Of a DNA stretch of 34,290 bases, positions 21,230 through 30,745 are shown one piece after another. This DNA is from RGIG2041 sp045652745 (lineage in GTDB: Bacteria > Bacillota > Clostridia > UBA1381 > UMGS1253): contig JAZRUW010000002.1 of NCBI GenBank assembly GCA_045652745.1, forward strand, positions 1-34,290. Reading direction: 5' to 3'. The translations under genes were made by a program, and so were the position numbers. Within the stretch, counting starts at the first letter, position 1; every line of letters begins with the position of its first letter. Below the pieces are notes generated by a model. That model made no database searches, was not told the origin of the DNA, and saw only the letters and a program-made list of their open reading frames with translations.

Positions 21230-22111
21230 TTATATGTTTTCTGCTGTCAGGGGTTTGCACGCAGACGGAATATTTTTTTCGGCGAGTGTGCCGAGGTGCT
21301 GTTCGAGAAGTACACCGTCGCGCGGCAAGGTGCCGGCTTCAAAAGTCGAGCGGATGCACAGCGACACGAATTCTACGGCGCGCGTGATGGCAACTTCTAA
21401 GGTGCTTTTTTGCAAAAGTGCGCCTGTCAGTACGCTGGCAAAGGTGTCGCCCGTGCCGGGGTATTCTGCCGGAATATAGGTGCAGGCAAGCCGCAAAAAG
21501 GTGTCTGTTTTTTTATCGTAAGCGATTACGCTGGTTTTGCTGTCTTTAAGTGGCGCGCTGGTAATAATCACGGTTTCGGGGCCGAGGTCGGCCAAAGCAC
21601 AGAGCCACTCTCTTGCTTCTGCGGCGGACAGCACTTTGGGCAGGTCGCGGCCTAAAAGGAAAGCGGCTTCGGTGATGTTCGGCGTGACGATGTGCGCGCG
21701 TGCAACCAGGCGGCGCATATGCGGCACAAAATCGTTGTCGAAAGTAGAATAGAGAGTGCCGTCATCGGCAAAGGCCGGATCTACGATCACGAGCGGCGCG
21801 GTATCGGCAAACGCATCAATCATATCCGAGAGAATATCGACTTGTTTTGCCGAGCCGAGAAAGCCGGAATAAATGCAATCGAAACGGATATTTAAACTGC
21901 GCCAATGTTTATAGTAGGCCGTCAGCGTATCGGTTAAGTCTACAAAGGTGTAGCCCTCAAAACCGCCGGTGTGTGTCGACAAAACCGCCGTCGGCATCGG
22001 GCATGCCTGCATACCCATGGCGGACAAAACCGGCATTACAACAGACAAAGAGCATCTGCCGAAGCCTGCCAAGTCGTGCACGGCCGCGACGATGGGGATG
22101 GGATTTTGCAT
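21230..22111 (-). CDS. Pyridoxal/pyridoxamine kinase (PfkB/ribokinase-like)
   Basis: The 293-residue protein belongs to the PdxK/PdxY branch of the ribokinase superfamily, which phosphorylates vitamin B6 forms with ATP in the salvage route to pyridoxal phosphate. VHDLAGFGRCSLSVVMPVLSAMG at the start, TAVLSTHTGG, DPAFADDGTLYS, TPNITEAAFLLG and the anion-hole motif GTGDTF with catalytic Asp222 are all visible. Whether pyridoxal or pyridoxamine is preferred cannot be told. It is divergent from cdaA. Confidence 0.88.
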   Translation of the reverse strand: MQNPIPIVAAVHDLAGFGRCSLSVVMPVLSAMGMQACPMPTAVLSTHTGGFEGYTFVDLTDTLTAYYKHWRSLNIRFDCIYSGFLGSAKQVDILSDMIDAFADTAPLVIVDPAFADDGTLYSTFDNDFVPHMRRLVARAHIVTPNITEAAFLLGRDLPKVLSAAEAREWLCALADLGPETVIITSAPLKDSKTSVIAYDKKTDTFLRLACTYIPAEYPGTGDTFASVLTGALLQKSTLEVAITRAVEFVSLCIRSTFEAGTLPRDGVLLEQHLGTLAEKNIPSACKPLTAENI

Positions 22112-22224
22112 GGTTACACACCTCGCTTTCGGTAAAAATCATAGTTGTAATGCCCTTATTTTACTACAAAAGTTCGCGCGGTGCAAGGGGTTGAAAAAAA
22201 TTTGCCGCAATCGGAAAAAAAGGC

Positions 22225-22253
22225 TGGAAATCGGCGCGGAAAAGTTGTATAAT
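22225..22253 (+). promoter_or_regulatory. cdaA-cdaR promoter
   Basis: TGGAAA (22225-22230), 17 bp and a perfect TATAAT (22248-22253), with a leader of about 35 bases before the GTG start of cdaA. Confidence 0.6.
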
Positions 22254-22292
22254 AAAATCGTAAACGTATAAATTACATGGGAGGTAGAAACT

Positions 22293-23147
22293 GTGGCCGG
22301 ATTTTGGACAAATGTGACGGAATTTATTTCCACAATTCGTATTTGGGATTTTATAGATGTTGCCATTGTTGCCGTTTTGGTGTACTGGGCAATCCGACTG
22401 ATTCGCGAAACGCGCGCGGCGCAGTTGATCAAGGGTCTTTTGGTGTTGGTGGTGCTGTTTCAGGTCAGTTCCTGGATGCACTTTAACACCTTGCAGTATA
22501 TTTTACAAAACACGCTTCAGCTTGGTTTGATTGCACTTTTGATCGTGTTTCAGCCGGAGCTTCGCCGTGCGCTTGAGCAAATCGGTCATGGTGCGTGGGG
22601 CAGAATGTTCGGCTTCACCAACCGCCAAAACAGCGGTGTGGAGGAGTTGGCAGAGCAAATCAGCCTTGCGGCAGACAGTTTGTCGAAAAACAAGGTCGGC
22701 GCGCTCATTTGCGTGGAACGCATTACGAAGCTCGGTGATATTGCCGCGGGCGGTACGCAGCTTTCCGCGCATGTGTCGGCAGAGCTTTTGGTCAATATTT
22801 TCGTGCCGAACACGCCGTTGCATGACGGTGCGGTCATTATCGGAGACAATCGTATTCTGGCGGCCGGCTGTGTACTGCCGCTGACGGCGAAAAGCGATTT
22901 GTCCAAGGAACTCGGTACGCGCCACCGTGCGGCCATCGGGCTTTCGGAAAACTCCGATGCGGTTGTCGTGGTGGTCAGCGAAGAAACAGGTAAAATTTCT
23001 ATTGCCCTCAATGGTGATTTGACGAGAAACTTAACAAAAGAAACCCTGCGCCGTGCGATTGTAAAATCGCTTGCGACGGAGCAGGCGGTAAACAAGGCGA
23101 AGAAGCTTTTGTTCTGGAAAGGCGATAAGAAGGAGGCTGACAAATGA
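22293..23147 (+). CDS. cdaA: Diadenylate cyclase CdaA
   Basis: The membrane-bound enzyme condenses two ATP to cyclic di-AMP, the messenger for potassium, osmotic and cell-wall control. The GTG start at 22293 is backed by GGGAGGT. Three N-terminal membrane helices (about 20-90) precede the DAC domain, whose two catalytic motifs are intact: LHDGA (DGA 178-180) and GTRHRA (RHR 210-212). Length 284 is normal. It overlaps cdaR by ATGA, so the pair is translationally coupled. The usual third gene, glmM, is missing; polC follows instead. Confidence 0.97.
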   Translation: MAGFWTNVTEFISTIRIWDFIDVAIVAVLVYWAIRLIRETRAAQLIKGLLVLVVLFQVSSWMHFNTLQYILQNTLQLGLIALLIVFQPELRRALEQIGHGAWGRMFGFTNRQNSGVEELAEQISLAADSLSKNKVGALICVERITKLGDIAAGGTQLSAHVSAELLVNIFVPNTPLHDGAVIIGDNRILAAGCVLPLTAKSDLSKELGTRHRAAIGLSENSDAVVVVVSEETGKISIALNGDLTRNLTKETLRRAIVKSLATEQAVNKAKKLLFWKGDKKEADK

Positions 23148-24085
23148 AAAAGTTTTTAACTTCAGATACAGCCTGGAAGATATATTCCGTTCTCATTGCC
23201 ATTGTGCTTTGGTGTGTAGTTGTGGTCAACGAAAATCCGGACAGTACCCGAGAGGTAGAAGATATTCCGATTACAATTGTCAATCACGATGCCCTGGAGC
23301 AGGCTGGACTTGCGTATGTGCAAAATGAGGATTTGACAATGGATTTGAAAGTAAGCGGCAGACGTTTGGCAATTGCCAAGGCCGAACGCGTGCTTGCGAC
23401 GGTTACGGTGCCGAATATTCGTGTGGGCACCTATGATTTACCGATTGAAATTCAGCCGCCAAGCAATGATATTCGTATTGTCAGCAAGAGCCGCGATACG
23501 GTGCGTGTGGTGGTGGAAAGGCGTGTTGAGAAGGCGCACACGGTTGAAGTGGTGATTAACGGTGTCAGTGAAGATGAGCGCATGCTCTACAAAACGCAAC
23601 TGGATGCGACAAGTGTGCTTTTGACCGGTCCGCAGAGTGTGATTGAAAGAGTTGGCCGTGTATATGTGAGCATCAACAAAAACGATGCCGGCAAAAAGAT
23701 TAAAGCGGATTTAATTATTGAAGATCGTCGCGGTGACAACATAACGCAGGATGCCAACATCGGCAAATCTTTTGATGCAGTTAACCTCAGCCTGACGAAA
23801 CTGACCAGTGCAAAAACGGCAGTAGAGGCTGTTTTGGAAGGTGCGCCTGCCGAAAAATATGCAGTGCTGGAAACAGTAATCAGTCCGGATACGGTGCTTC
23901 TGGGTGCGGCAACGAAGAGCGACAGTTGGCTTGAAACCGTAAAGACCCTGCCGATTTCGGTCGAGGGAAAAACGGCAGACTTTACCGAGAGGGTAGAACT
24001 CGATGTGCCGGATGGGTATGAATTATTAGAAGAAAAAACAACGGTGCAGGTTACGGTGAAAATCGGGCCGGCGACAGAGCAGTAA
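23144..24085 (+). CDS. cdaR: CdaA regulator CdaR (YbbR-domain protein)
   Basis: The 313-residue protein has one N-terminal membrane helix (about 11-28, containing VLIAIVLWCVVVVNENPD) and then YbbR repeats outside the cell. CdaR binds CdaA and tunes c-di-AMP output. Repeat boundaries are seen at VKVSGRR, VEVVINGV, and VLLTGPQSVIERVGRVYVSI, with a last repeat around TVLLGA. The start has AAGGAGG and overlaps the cdaA stop. A short GC hairpin follows. Confidence 0.93.
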   Translation: MKKFLTSDTAWKIYSVLIAIVLWCVVVVNENPDSTREVEDIPITIVNHDALEQAGLAYVQNEDLTMDLKVSGRRLAIAKAERVLATVTVPNIRVGTYDLPIEIQPPSNDIRIVSKSRDTVRVVVERRVEKAHTVEVVINGVSEDERMLYKTQLDATSVLLTGPQSVIERVGRVYVSINKNDAGKKIKADLIIEDRRGDNITQDANIGKSFDAVNLSLTKLTSAKTAVEAVLEGAPAEKYAVLETVISPDTVLLGAATKSDSWLETVKTLPISVEGKTADFTERVELDVPDGYELLEEKTTVQVTVKIGPATEQ

Positions 24086-24090
24086 AACAC

Positions 24091-24113
24091 GGGGCGTGCA
24101 TAACGCCCCTTTC
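24091..24113 (+). terminator. Weak terminator or attenuator between cdaR and polC
   Basis: GGGGCG-TGCATAA-CGCCCC (24091-24096 with 24104-24109) followed by only TTTCT. The short T-run suggests partial read-through into polC. Confidence 0.55.
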
Positions 24114-24142
24114 TAATCAAGACAAAGGAATTGTAGAGCATT

Positions 24143-27100
24143 ATGACAAAGGTGAAAGATATTTTCCCGGATGCTCCGGGAGAAATACTGGAAATTGAAA
24201 TAGAGAAAATCAACGTAAACAAGGCGACCCGCGTGATGGATATTGCGCTTTGCGGCGCAGGGGACAACAACTCCGAGCTGGCAAAACAGATTGCGCAGAG
24301 TTTTAAACAAAAGTTTAAACTCAGCGAGGCGCTGGTGCATTATATGGAGCAGAGCCTTTCGCGCGCAGAGCAACATGCCAAAGCGCGTGAAGCCGAGATT
24401 CTGGCGCGCCTGAAAAGCGAGAGTGCAAACCGCGGTCCGAGCGAGATTATCATGGGCAAAAAAATTAAGGGAGAGCTTACACCGCTTGAGGACATTACGC
24501 CGGAAATGGGCAGAGTGCGCACCAGCGGTGAAATCTTTGATATAGAGTTTAAAGAACGCAGAGACGGCGCATGGATTGTAACGGTGGACATCACCAACAA
24601 AAAAAGTTCGATTACGGTCAAACTGTTTTGTGACGTGCCGCAGCGCGGTGACCGCGCAGGTGGCGGGTACTCTAAGCCGACACCGCAGAAAGAAAAGATG
24701 GAAAAGCGCCTGAGTAAGGGCACGAACATTGCGGTAAATGCTGACATTGTTTACGATAAGTACGCAGGCGACTATGTTTTGTTTGCCAACGACATCAACG
24801 AATTGGAAAAAGAGGGCGTAAAAACCGATGACGAGCCGCAAAAGCGCGTAGAGTTGCATGTACATACGCAGATGTCGGCGATGGACGGTGTGTCCTCGGC
24901 GACGGATTTGATTTCGCGCGCGGCCAAGTGGGGACACAAGGCGATTGCCATTACCGACCACGGCGTGGTGCAGGCGTTCCCCGAGGCGGCGAAGGCGGCC
25001 AAGAAAAACGGCATCAAGGTACTTTACGGTGTAGAGGGCTATGTGGTCGACGACCGTCAGCAGATTGTATTCGGCGGTAAAGAGGCTTCCTTGAAAGACA
25101 GTTTTGTGGTATTTGATATTGAAACTACGGGTCTGTCCGCAGATCAATGCTATATTACCGAAATCGGAGCGATTAAGGTTGTCAACGGCGAGATTTACGA
25201 CTCGTTTTCCACCTTTGTGCATCCGCCGGTGAGCATTCCGCAAAAGATTGTGGAGCTGACGGGTATTACGGATGCGATGGTGGCCGATGCACCGGAGGAA
25301 GAAGAGGCGGTGCGCAAGTTTATGGAGTACTGCGAGGGCAGTGTTCTTGTGGCGCACAATGCAAACTTTGACACGGGATTTATCCGTGCGGCACTGGAGC
25401 GTATGGGCGAGGAATTTACCCATACTTATGTAGATACTTTGGAACTTTCGCGCAAACTTTTGACGGAACTGAAAAGCCATAAGTTAAACATCATTGCCAA
25501 GCATCTGAAAATTAAGCTGGAAAATCATCACCGCGCGGTAGACGATGCATTTGCAACGGCGCAGATTTTCGTGCAGTTTCTGGGCATGCTGGAAAAGCGC
25601 GATATTCAGAATATCAGCGAATTAAACAGTGCATTTGGTGAGGAAATTGACGTGCGTGGGGCTTCGTCGCACCATATTATCATTTTGGCGAAAAATTATG
25701 TCGGGCTGGAAAATCTGTACCGGCTGATTTCGGCATCCAATTTAGACTATTACTATCGCCAGCCGCGTATGCCGAAGAGCATCATCAACAAATACCGCGA
25801 GGGTTTAATTGTCGGCTCGGCCTGCGAAGCGGGCGAGCTGTATCAGGCGGTGTTCGGCGGCAAGAGCGCCGATGTGATTGACGCGATTGCTTCGTTTTAC
25901 GATTACTACGAAATCCAGCCGCTCGGCAACAACGCATTTATGCTTCGAAACGGCGCGGTGCAGTCCGAAAAGGAATTGCAGGAAATCAACAAAAAGATTA
26001 TCGCGCTGGCCGATAAGCACGGAAAGCCGGTTGTCGCAACGGGCGACGTACATTTCTTAAATCCGGAAGACGAGGTGTACCGCCGCGTACTGATGGCGGG
26101 CAAGGGCTTTGACGATGCCGATTTGCAGGCGCCGCTGTATCTGCGTACCACAAAAGAAATGCTCGATGAATTTTCGTATCTGGACGAAGACACCGCTTAC
26201 CGCGTGGTCATTGAAAATCCAAATAAAATCGCGGATATGGTGGAGGTGCTCGAGCCGGTGAAGGATGGCACCTATCCGCCGAGCATTGAGGGTGCGGAAA
26301 CAGACATTGTCCGCATGAGTTATGAAACGGCGAAGAGCATCTACGGCGACCCGTTGCCGGAACTGGTGGAAGAGCGTATAAAAAAGGAACTCCATTCCAT
26401 TGTGACGTACGGATTTTCCGTTATGTATATGATTGCGCACAAGTTGGTTAAAAAATCGAATTCAGACGGCTACCTCGTTGGTTCCCGAGGTTCGGTCGGC
26501 TCGTCGTTGATTGCATTTTTAACGGGTATCACGGAAGTAAATGCGCTTCCGGCGCACTACATATGTCCGAAGTGTAAGCACAGTGAATTCAATAGTGACG
26601 GTACGGGTATTTCGGGTTGTGACCTGCCGGACAAATACTGTCCGGAATGCGGCGAACTGTATAAAAAGGACGGTCATGATATACCGTTTGAAACCTTCCT
26701 TGGTTTTAAGGGCGACAAAGCGCCGGATATTGACTTAAACTTCTCCGGTGAATATCAAAGTGTCGCACATAAGTATACGGAAGAACTCTTCGGTGAAGGG
26801 TACGTTTTCCGCGCAGGTACGATTGGCACGATTGCCGACAAGACGGCGTTCGGTTATGTAAAAAAATACTTTGCGGAGCGTTCGCAGGTGGTGCACAGTG
26901 CGGAAATCAAGCGAATTACGCTCGGCTGTACGGGTGTAAAACGCACGACGGGACAGCATCCGGGCGGTGTTATTGTTTGTCCGAAGAATCTGGATATTCA
27001 TATGTTTACACCGGTACAGCATCCGGCGGAGGACCCGACGAGCGATATTGTAACGACACACTTTGACTATCACTCCATTCACGATAACCTTTTAAAACTC

Positions 27101-28147
27101 GATATTCTCGGCCACGATGACCCGACAGTAATTCGTATGCTTGAGGATTTGACGGACAAAGATGCCAAAACGATACCGCTTGATGATGAGGATACGCTCA
27201 GTTTGTTCGACTCGACCAAGGCGCTCGGCGTAGCACCGGACGATATCGGCTCCCCCGTCGGAACCTTCGGTGTGCCGGAGTTTGGTACGGCATTTGTACG
27301 CCAGATGCTTGTGGATACCAAACCGACAACCTTTTCCGAACTTTTGCGTATTTCTGGTCTTTCGCACGGTACGGACGTGTGGCTCAACAACGCGCAGGAT
27401 TATATTCGCGAAGGTACAATCACTTTAAAAGAGGCGATTTGTACGCGCGATGACATTATGATTTATCTCATTCATATGGGTCTGCCGCCGCAGGATGCCT
27501 TTACGATTATGGAAAAAGTCAGAAAGGGTAAAGGCCTGACGGCTGAAGATGAAAGATTGATGCGTGACAATGATGTGCCGGAGTGGTACATCGAGTCGTG
27601 TAACAAAATCAAGTACATGTTCCCGAAAGCGCACGCGGCAGCCTATGTAATGATGGCCTTCCGTATTGCGTGGTTTAAGGTGCACAGACCGGTAGAATAC
27701 TACTGTGCGTATTTTTCCATCCGCGCACTCGGCGCGTTTGACGCGGAGCTCATGTGCAACGGCATGGAAAATCTACGCACGGCGATGCGCGAAATCGAAG
27801 CGATGGAAAAGCCGTCGCAAAAGGATGCGGATTTGTATACCACAATGGAATTGGTGCGTGAGATGTATGCACGAGGATTTGAGTTTGCACCGATAGATTT
27901 ATATGCTTCGGATGCGAAAAACTTCCTGCCGTGTGACGGTAAAATTCTGCCGCCGCTTTCGAGCTTGCCGGGCATCAGCATTGCCATTGGTGAATCGGTT
28001 GCCGAGGCGCGCGCACAGGGCGAGTTTACGTCCATTGAAGATTTTGCAACACGCACAAAAGTGCCGAAAACCGGCGTGGAAACGCTTGAGCGCAACGGCT
28101 GTTTTAAGGGCATGAAGGAAAGCAGTCAGTTGACCTTTGATTTTTAA
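24143..28147 (+). CDS. polC: DNA polymerase III alpha subunit, PolC type
   Basis: The main replicative polymerase of Firmicutes. Order in its 1334 residues: N-terminal domain, OB fold (about 120-175), PHP domain (HVHTQMSAMDG near 238) split by an inserted proofreading exonuclease (FDIETTGL from 324, HNANFD, HHRAVDDAF; all DEDDh residues present), the rest of PHP, a zinc finger (CPKC and CPEC, about 808-836), and palm with APDIDLNF near 860, where the catalytic aspartates lie. B. subtilis PolC has about 1437 residues; the difference sits before the OB fold, where only about 115 residues remain. Coding is continuous. The ribosome binding site is modest. Confidence 0.97.
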   Translation: MTKVKDIFPDAPGEILEIEIEKINVNKATRVMDIALCGAGDNNSELAKQIAQSFKQKFKLSEALVHYMEQSLSRAEQHAKAREAEILARLKSESANRGPSEIIMGKKIKGELTPLEDITPEMGRVRTSGEIFDIEFKERRDGAWIVTVDITNKKSSITVKLFCDVPQRGDRAGGGYSKPTPQKEKMEKRLSKGTNIAVNADIVYDKYAGDYVLFANDINELEKEGVKTDDEPQKRVELHVHTQMSAMDGVSSATDLISRAAKWGHKAIAITDHGVVQAFPEAAKAAKKNGIKVLYGVEGYVVDDRQQIVFGGKEASLKDSFVVFDIETTGLSADQCYITEIGAIKVVNGEIYDSFSTFVHPPVSIPQKIVELTGITDAMVADAPEEEEAVRKFMEYCEGSVLVAHNANFDTGFIRAALERMGEEFTHTYVDTLELSRKLLTELKSHKLNIIAKHLKIKLENHHRAVDDAFATAQIFVQFLGMLEKRDIQNISELNSAFGEEIDVRGASSHHIIILAKNYVGLENLYRLISASNLDYYYRQPRMPKSIINKYREGLIVGSACEAGELYQAVFGGKSADVIDAIASFYDYYEIQPLGNNAFMLRNGAVQSEKELQEINKKIIALADKHGKPVVATGDVHFLNPEDEVYRRVLMAGKGFDDADLQAPLYLRTTKEMLDEFSYLDEDTAYRVVIENPNKIADMVEVLEPVKDGTYPPSIEGAETDIVRMSYETAKSIYGDPLPELVEERIKKELHSIVTYGFSVMYMIAHKLVKKSNSDGYLVGSRGSVGSSLIAFLTGITEVNALPAHYICPKCKHSEFNSDGTGISGCDLPDKYCPECGELYKKDGHDIPFETFLGFKGDKAPDIDLNFSGEYQSVAHKYTEELFGEGYVFRAGTIGTIADKTAFGYVKKYFAERSQVVHSAEIKRITLGCTGVKRTTGQHPGGVIVCPKNLDIHMFTPVQHPAEDPTSDIVTTHFDYHSIHDNLLKLDILGHDDPTVIRMLEDLTDKDAKTIPLDDEDTLSLFDSTKALGVAPDDIGSPVGTFGVPEFGTAFVRQMLVDTKPTTFSELLRISGLSHGTDVWLNNAQDYIREGTITLKEAICTRDDIMIYLIHMGLPPQDAFTIMEKVRKGKGLTAEDERLMRDNDVPEWYIESCNKIKYMFPKAHAAAYVMMAFRIAWFKVHRPVEYYCAYFSIRALGAFDAELMCNGMENLRTAMREIEAMEKPSQKDADLYTTMELVREMYARGFEFAPIDLYASDAKNFLPCDGKILPPLSSLPGISIAIGESVAEARAQGEFTSIEDFATRTKVPKTGVETLERNGCFKGMKESSQLTFDF

Positions 28148-28177
28148 AACCTGAGGAGTTCGTTAAGGAGTTGCCGC

Positions 28178-28636
28178 ATGATTAAAATACTGTTCGTTTG
28201 TTTAGGAAATATTTGCAGAAGTCCGATGGCGGAGTTTTTGATGCGTGACGCCGTGGAAAAACTGGGGTGCGCAGATGAATTTGAAATCGCCTCTGCGGCA
28301 ACGAGTACGTGGGAGCTCGGCAATCCCGTGCACCGCGGCACGCGTGAGATTTTGCAGGCGCACGGGATAGACACGGCCGGAAAACGCGCGGTGCTGCTCA
28401 CAAAGAAGGACGGCAAAGTATACGATTATATTATCGGCATGGAAATGATGAATGTAAAAGACATTTATCGCATCATTGACAATGCCGATGCGCATAAAGT
28501 GTGCAGGCTTTTGGATTTTACCGATACGCCGGGCGACATTGACGACCCGTGGTATTCGGGCAATTTCGAGCAGACCTATCGGGATATTTCCAAGGGGATA
28601 GAGGGGCTTTTAGCGCATATCAATGCGCAAAAATAA
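28178..28636 (+). CDS. Low-molecular-weight protein tyrosine phosphatase
   Basis: The 152-residue cytoplasmic phosphatase has the CX5R loop at its start: Cys8 to Arg14 in VCLGNICRS, and the general-acid Asp in DDPWY (about 123). It removes phosphate from tyrosine or, in some relatives, arginine residues; the substrate here is unknown. AAGGAG precedes the ATG, and the gene follows polC by 30 bases in the same direction, so it may share its transcript. Confidence 0.93.
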   Translation: MIKILFVCLGNICRSPMAEFLMRDAVEKLGCADEFEIASAATSTWELGNPVHRGTREILQAHGIDTAGKRAVLLTKKDGKVYDYIIGMEMMNVKDIYRIIDNADAHKVCRLLDFTDTPGDIDDPWYSGNFEQTYRDISKGIEGLLAHINAQK

Positions 28637-28702
28637 CAGTTGCCAAATGATGGAGTTAGTATAACTATCCACCGTGGGTATAGAAAAGAAAGGATGGTAT
28701 AG

Positions 28703-29716
28703 ATGAAAGTATTGGTAACGGGCGGTACAGGTTATATCGGTTCGCACACCTGTGTGTTGCTTTTGGAGGCAGGACACGATGTAGTTGTAATTGATAATCT
28801 GTCCAACAGCAGTGAAAAGTCTTTGGAGCGCGTAGAAGAGATTACGGGCAAGAAGGCAACCTTCTACAAATGCGATATTCTGGATACGGAAGGTATGCGC
28901 AAGGTATTTGCCGCACACAAGATTGATGCGGTTATCCATTTTGCAGGGCTCAAGGCCGTAGGCGAATCCGTTGCGTTTCCGCTTAAGTATTATGATAACA
29001 ACATCACCGGCACACTCCGTCTGTTGGAAGTGATGGTTGAGTTTGGTGTAAAGAAGATGGTATTTAGTTCTTCTGCAACGGTGTACGGCGTTACCGACAA
29101 AATGCCGCTGACGGAAGATTTGCCGACCTCGGCAAACAGTCCGTACGGGCAGACCAAGCTGATGATTGAGCAGATTCTGACCGACCTTTGTGTATCAGAC
29201 GATAGTTGGAAGATTACGCTTCTGCGTTATTTCAATCCGGTGGGTGCCCATGAGAGCGGTAAAATCGGCGAAAATCCGCGCGGTATTCCGAATAATCTGA
29301 TGCCGTATATCACACAGGTGGCTTCGGGCAAGCTGCAGCAGCTTTCGATTTTCGGTGACGATTACCCGACCAAGGACGGTACGGGCGTGCGCGACTACAT
29401 CCACGTTGTGGATTTGGCGGACGGACACTTAAAGGCACTCGATAAGCTGGACGGTCAAAACGGCGTGGAAATCTATAACCTCGGTACGGGCGTAGGCTAC
29501 AGCGTGCTTGATTTGGTACATGCTTTTGAAGAAGCCAACGATTTAAAGATTAACTACAAAATCGCACCGCGCAGACCGGGCGACGTTACGGTTTGCTATG
29601 CGGATGCATCCAAAGCTGCACGTGAACTCGGCTGGAGTGCAAACAAAAACGTTGTAGATATGTGCCGCGACTCCTGGAGATGGCAAAAAAACAACCCGAA
29701 CGGTTACGAAGAATAA
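28703..29716 (+). CDS. galE: UDP-glucose 4-epimerase
   Basis: It interconverts UDP-glucose and UDP-galactose for galactose use and surface polysaccharide synthesis. The 337 residues start with the NAD-binding GGTGYIGSH (7-15), and contain the catalytic Ser124 in SSSATVYG, and Tyr148 with Lys152 in YGQTK; ILLRYFNPVGAH-like and DGTGVRDYIHVVDLADGH motifs are clear. AAAGGATGG lies upstream of the ATG. It is followed by a strong bidirectional terminator. Confidence 0.97.
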   Translation: MKVLVTGGTGYIGSHTCVLLLEAGHDVVVIDNLSNSSEKSLERVEEITGKKATFYKCDILDTEGMRKVFAAHKIDAVIHFAGLKAVGESVAFPLKYYDNNITGTLRLLEVMVEFGVKKMVFSSSATVYGVTDKMPLTEDLPTSANSPYGQTKLMIEQILTDLCVSDDSWKITLLRYFNPVGAHESGKIGENPRGIPNNLMPYITQVASGKLQQLSIFGDDYPTKDGTGVRDYIHVVDLADGHLKALDKLDGQNGVEIYNLGTGVGYSVLDLVHAFEEANDLKINYKIAPRRPGDVTVCYADASKAARELGWSANKNVVDMCRDSWRWQKNNPNGYEE

Positions 29717-29734
29717 AAACATACCGACAAATTT

Positions 29735-29770
29735 AAAACCTCTCAAAACATCTATTTTGAGAGGTTTTTT
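29735..29770. terminator. Bidirectional terminator between galE and the DUF4886 gene
   Basis: A 14-bp perfect stem (AAAACCTCTCAAAA, 29735-29748, with 29755-29768), a 6-nt loop, and T-runs on both strands. Confidence 0.9.
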
Positions 29771-29776
29771 GTTTTA

Positions 29777-30499
29777 CTAACATTTTGCTACATCTTCCGC
29801 GATTTCTTTTGCGATTTTGATTTCGTTTTCCGAAACGGGTTCGTCGAAATCGGCGAAGGTGTTATTGAGAACGGATTTGCCGGTTAAGGTTTTATACCAT
29901 ACCAGACCGAGCAGGTATCTGCCGAAGCCCAGGCTTGCATGATAGGTGTCGCGATGGATTTTAATTCCCTTTTCACGCGCCTCTTCCATGGCTTTGCCGC
30001 TATAAATTACACCGTCCGCCTTGATGGCTTTTATAGCCTTTTTATATGCGGATTTTACTTGCTTCCACATATTTTTTGCGGTACCGTAATTGTATTTTTC
30101 TAAAATAGGTGCGCCTTCCTCGTACGCCCAGGTGTGATGAATGTAGAGCTTTGCCTGCGGAGCGTGCTTGTGTACAAAGGCTGCAAGTTCATCTAAGTAT
30201 GGTTGGTAGGTTTCGAAATTTCCGGAAAAGCCGCTTGCTTGCTGGAGCGTTACAACATCCCAGTCGTTGCTCGTAAGCATTTCCTTAAGCGCAAATTTGA
30301 GACCCGGAACGGCTTGGCCGTTAAAATGCATCGTATACGCCTTTGCATCCATAAGCATATTCATATAATGCGTGCGCAGAGGACAACCTCCGATATACAT
30401 ATTGACCGTGGTTAAATCCGTGCCGTCCGCCTTTGCAATCTGATGCAAATAGCGCATAGAGTCTTCCGAAAAACTGTTACCGATTGCTAATACTTTCAT
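29777..30499 (-). CDS. DUF4886 / SGNH-hydrolase-like protein
   Basis: The 240-residue protein starts KVLAIGNSFSEDSMRYL, the family's first block with a candidate nucleophile Ser. It continues with NMYIGGCPL, VVTLQQASG (85-90) and ends with an RDTYHASLGFGRYLL block, where Asp184 and His187 could complete a catalytic triad. No signal peptide is seen, so it is probably cytoplasmic. Related proteins are thought to be esterases acting on sugars or acylated glycans; the substrate is unknown. It is a single-gene unit with its own promoter and terminator. The Shine-Dalgarno is a run of G residues (TAGGGGGG). Confidence 0.82.
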   Translation of the reverse strand: MKVLAIGNSFSEDSMRYLHQIAKADGTDLTTVNMYIGGCPLRTHYMNMLMDAKAYTMHFNGQAVPGLKFALKEMLTSNDWDVVTLQQASGFSGNFETYQPYLDELAAFVHKHAPQAKLYIHHTWAYEEGAPILEKYNYGTAKNMWKQVKSAYKKAIKAIKADGVIYSGKAMEEAREKGIKIHRDTYHASLGFGRYLLGLVWYKTLTGKSVLNNTFADFDEPVSENEIKIAKEIAEDVAKC

Positions 30500-30542
30500 T
30501 TTTTACCCCCCTACATTTTTGTGTGATTGTTAGCACCTTATA

Positions 30543-30571
30543 AGTATAGTAGTATTTGCAAAAAAAGTCAA
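30543..30571 (-). promoter_or_regulatory. Promoter of the DUF4886 gene
   Basis: On the minus strand TTGACT (30566-30571), 17 bp and TATACT (30543-30548), about 40 bases before the start codon. Confidence 0.7.
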
Positions 30572-30611
30572 GCAAGTGTAGAAAAAAGCCGTCTGCGTTT
30601 TACACGACCGT

Positions 30612-30638
30612 CTCCGTGTTGCAACCTGCAAAGCGGAG
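30612..30638. repeat. Hairpin in the divergent spacer before the small exporter gene
   Basis: CTCCG..TTGCA pairs with TGCAA..CGGAG around a 3-nt loop. It lacks a T-run and lies upstream of any good promoter; its role is unknown. Confidence 0.35.
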
Positions 30639-30745
30639 CATCAGAGCTGTGCTGAGAAAACGCATGAAAAAATATTTTTCTTTTCTTTTTTCGAATTTTG
30701 GTGTATAGTATAGTAGTACAGTTTATTGAGTAAGGAGAATGTGCT

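Noticed and set aside
24113..25480. Long minus-strand open frame (455 codons) opposite cdaR/polC
   Set aside because: It overlaps well-supported polC coding sequence in antisense, is rich in His, Arg and Leu, and matches no family.
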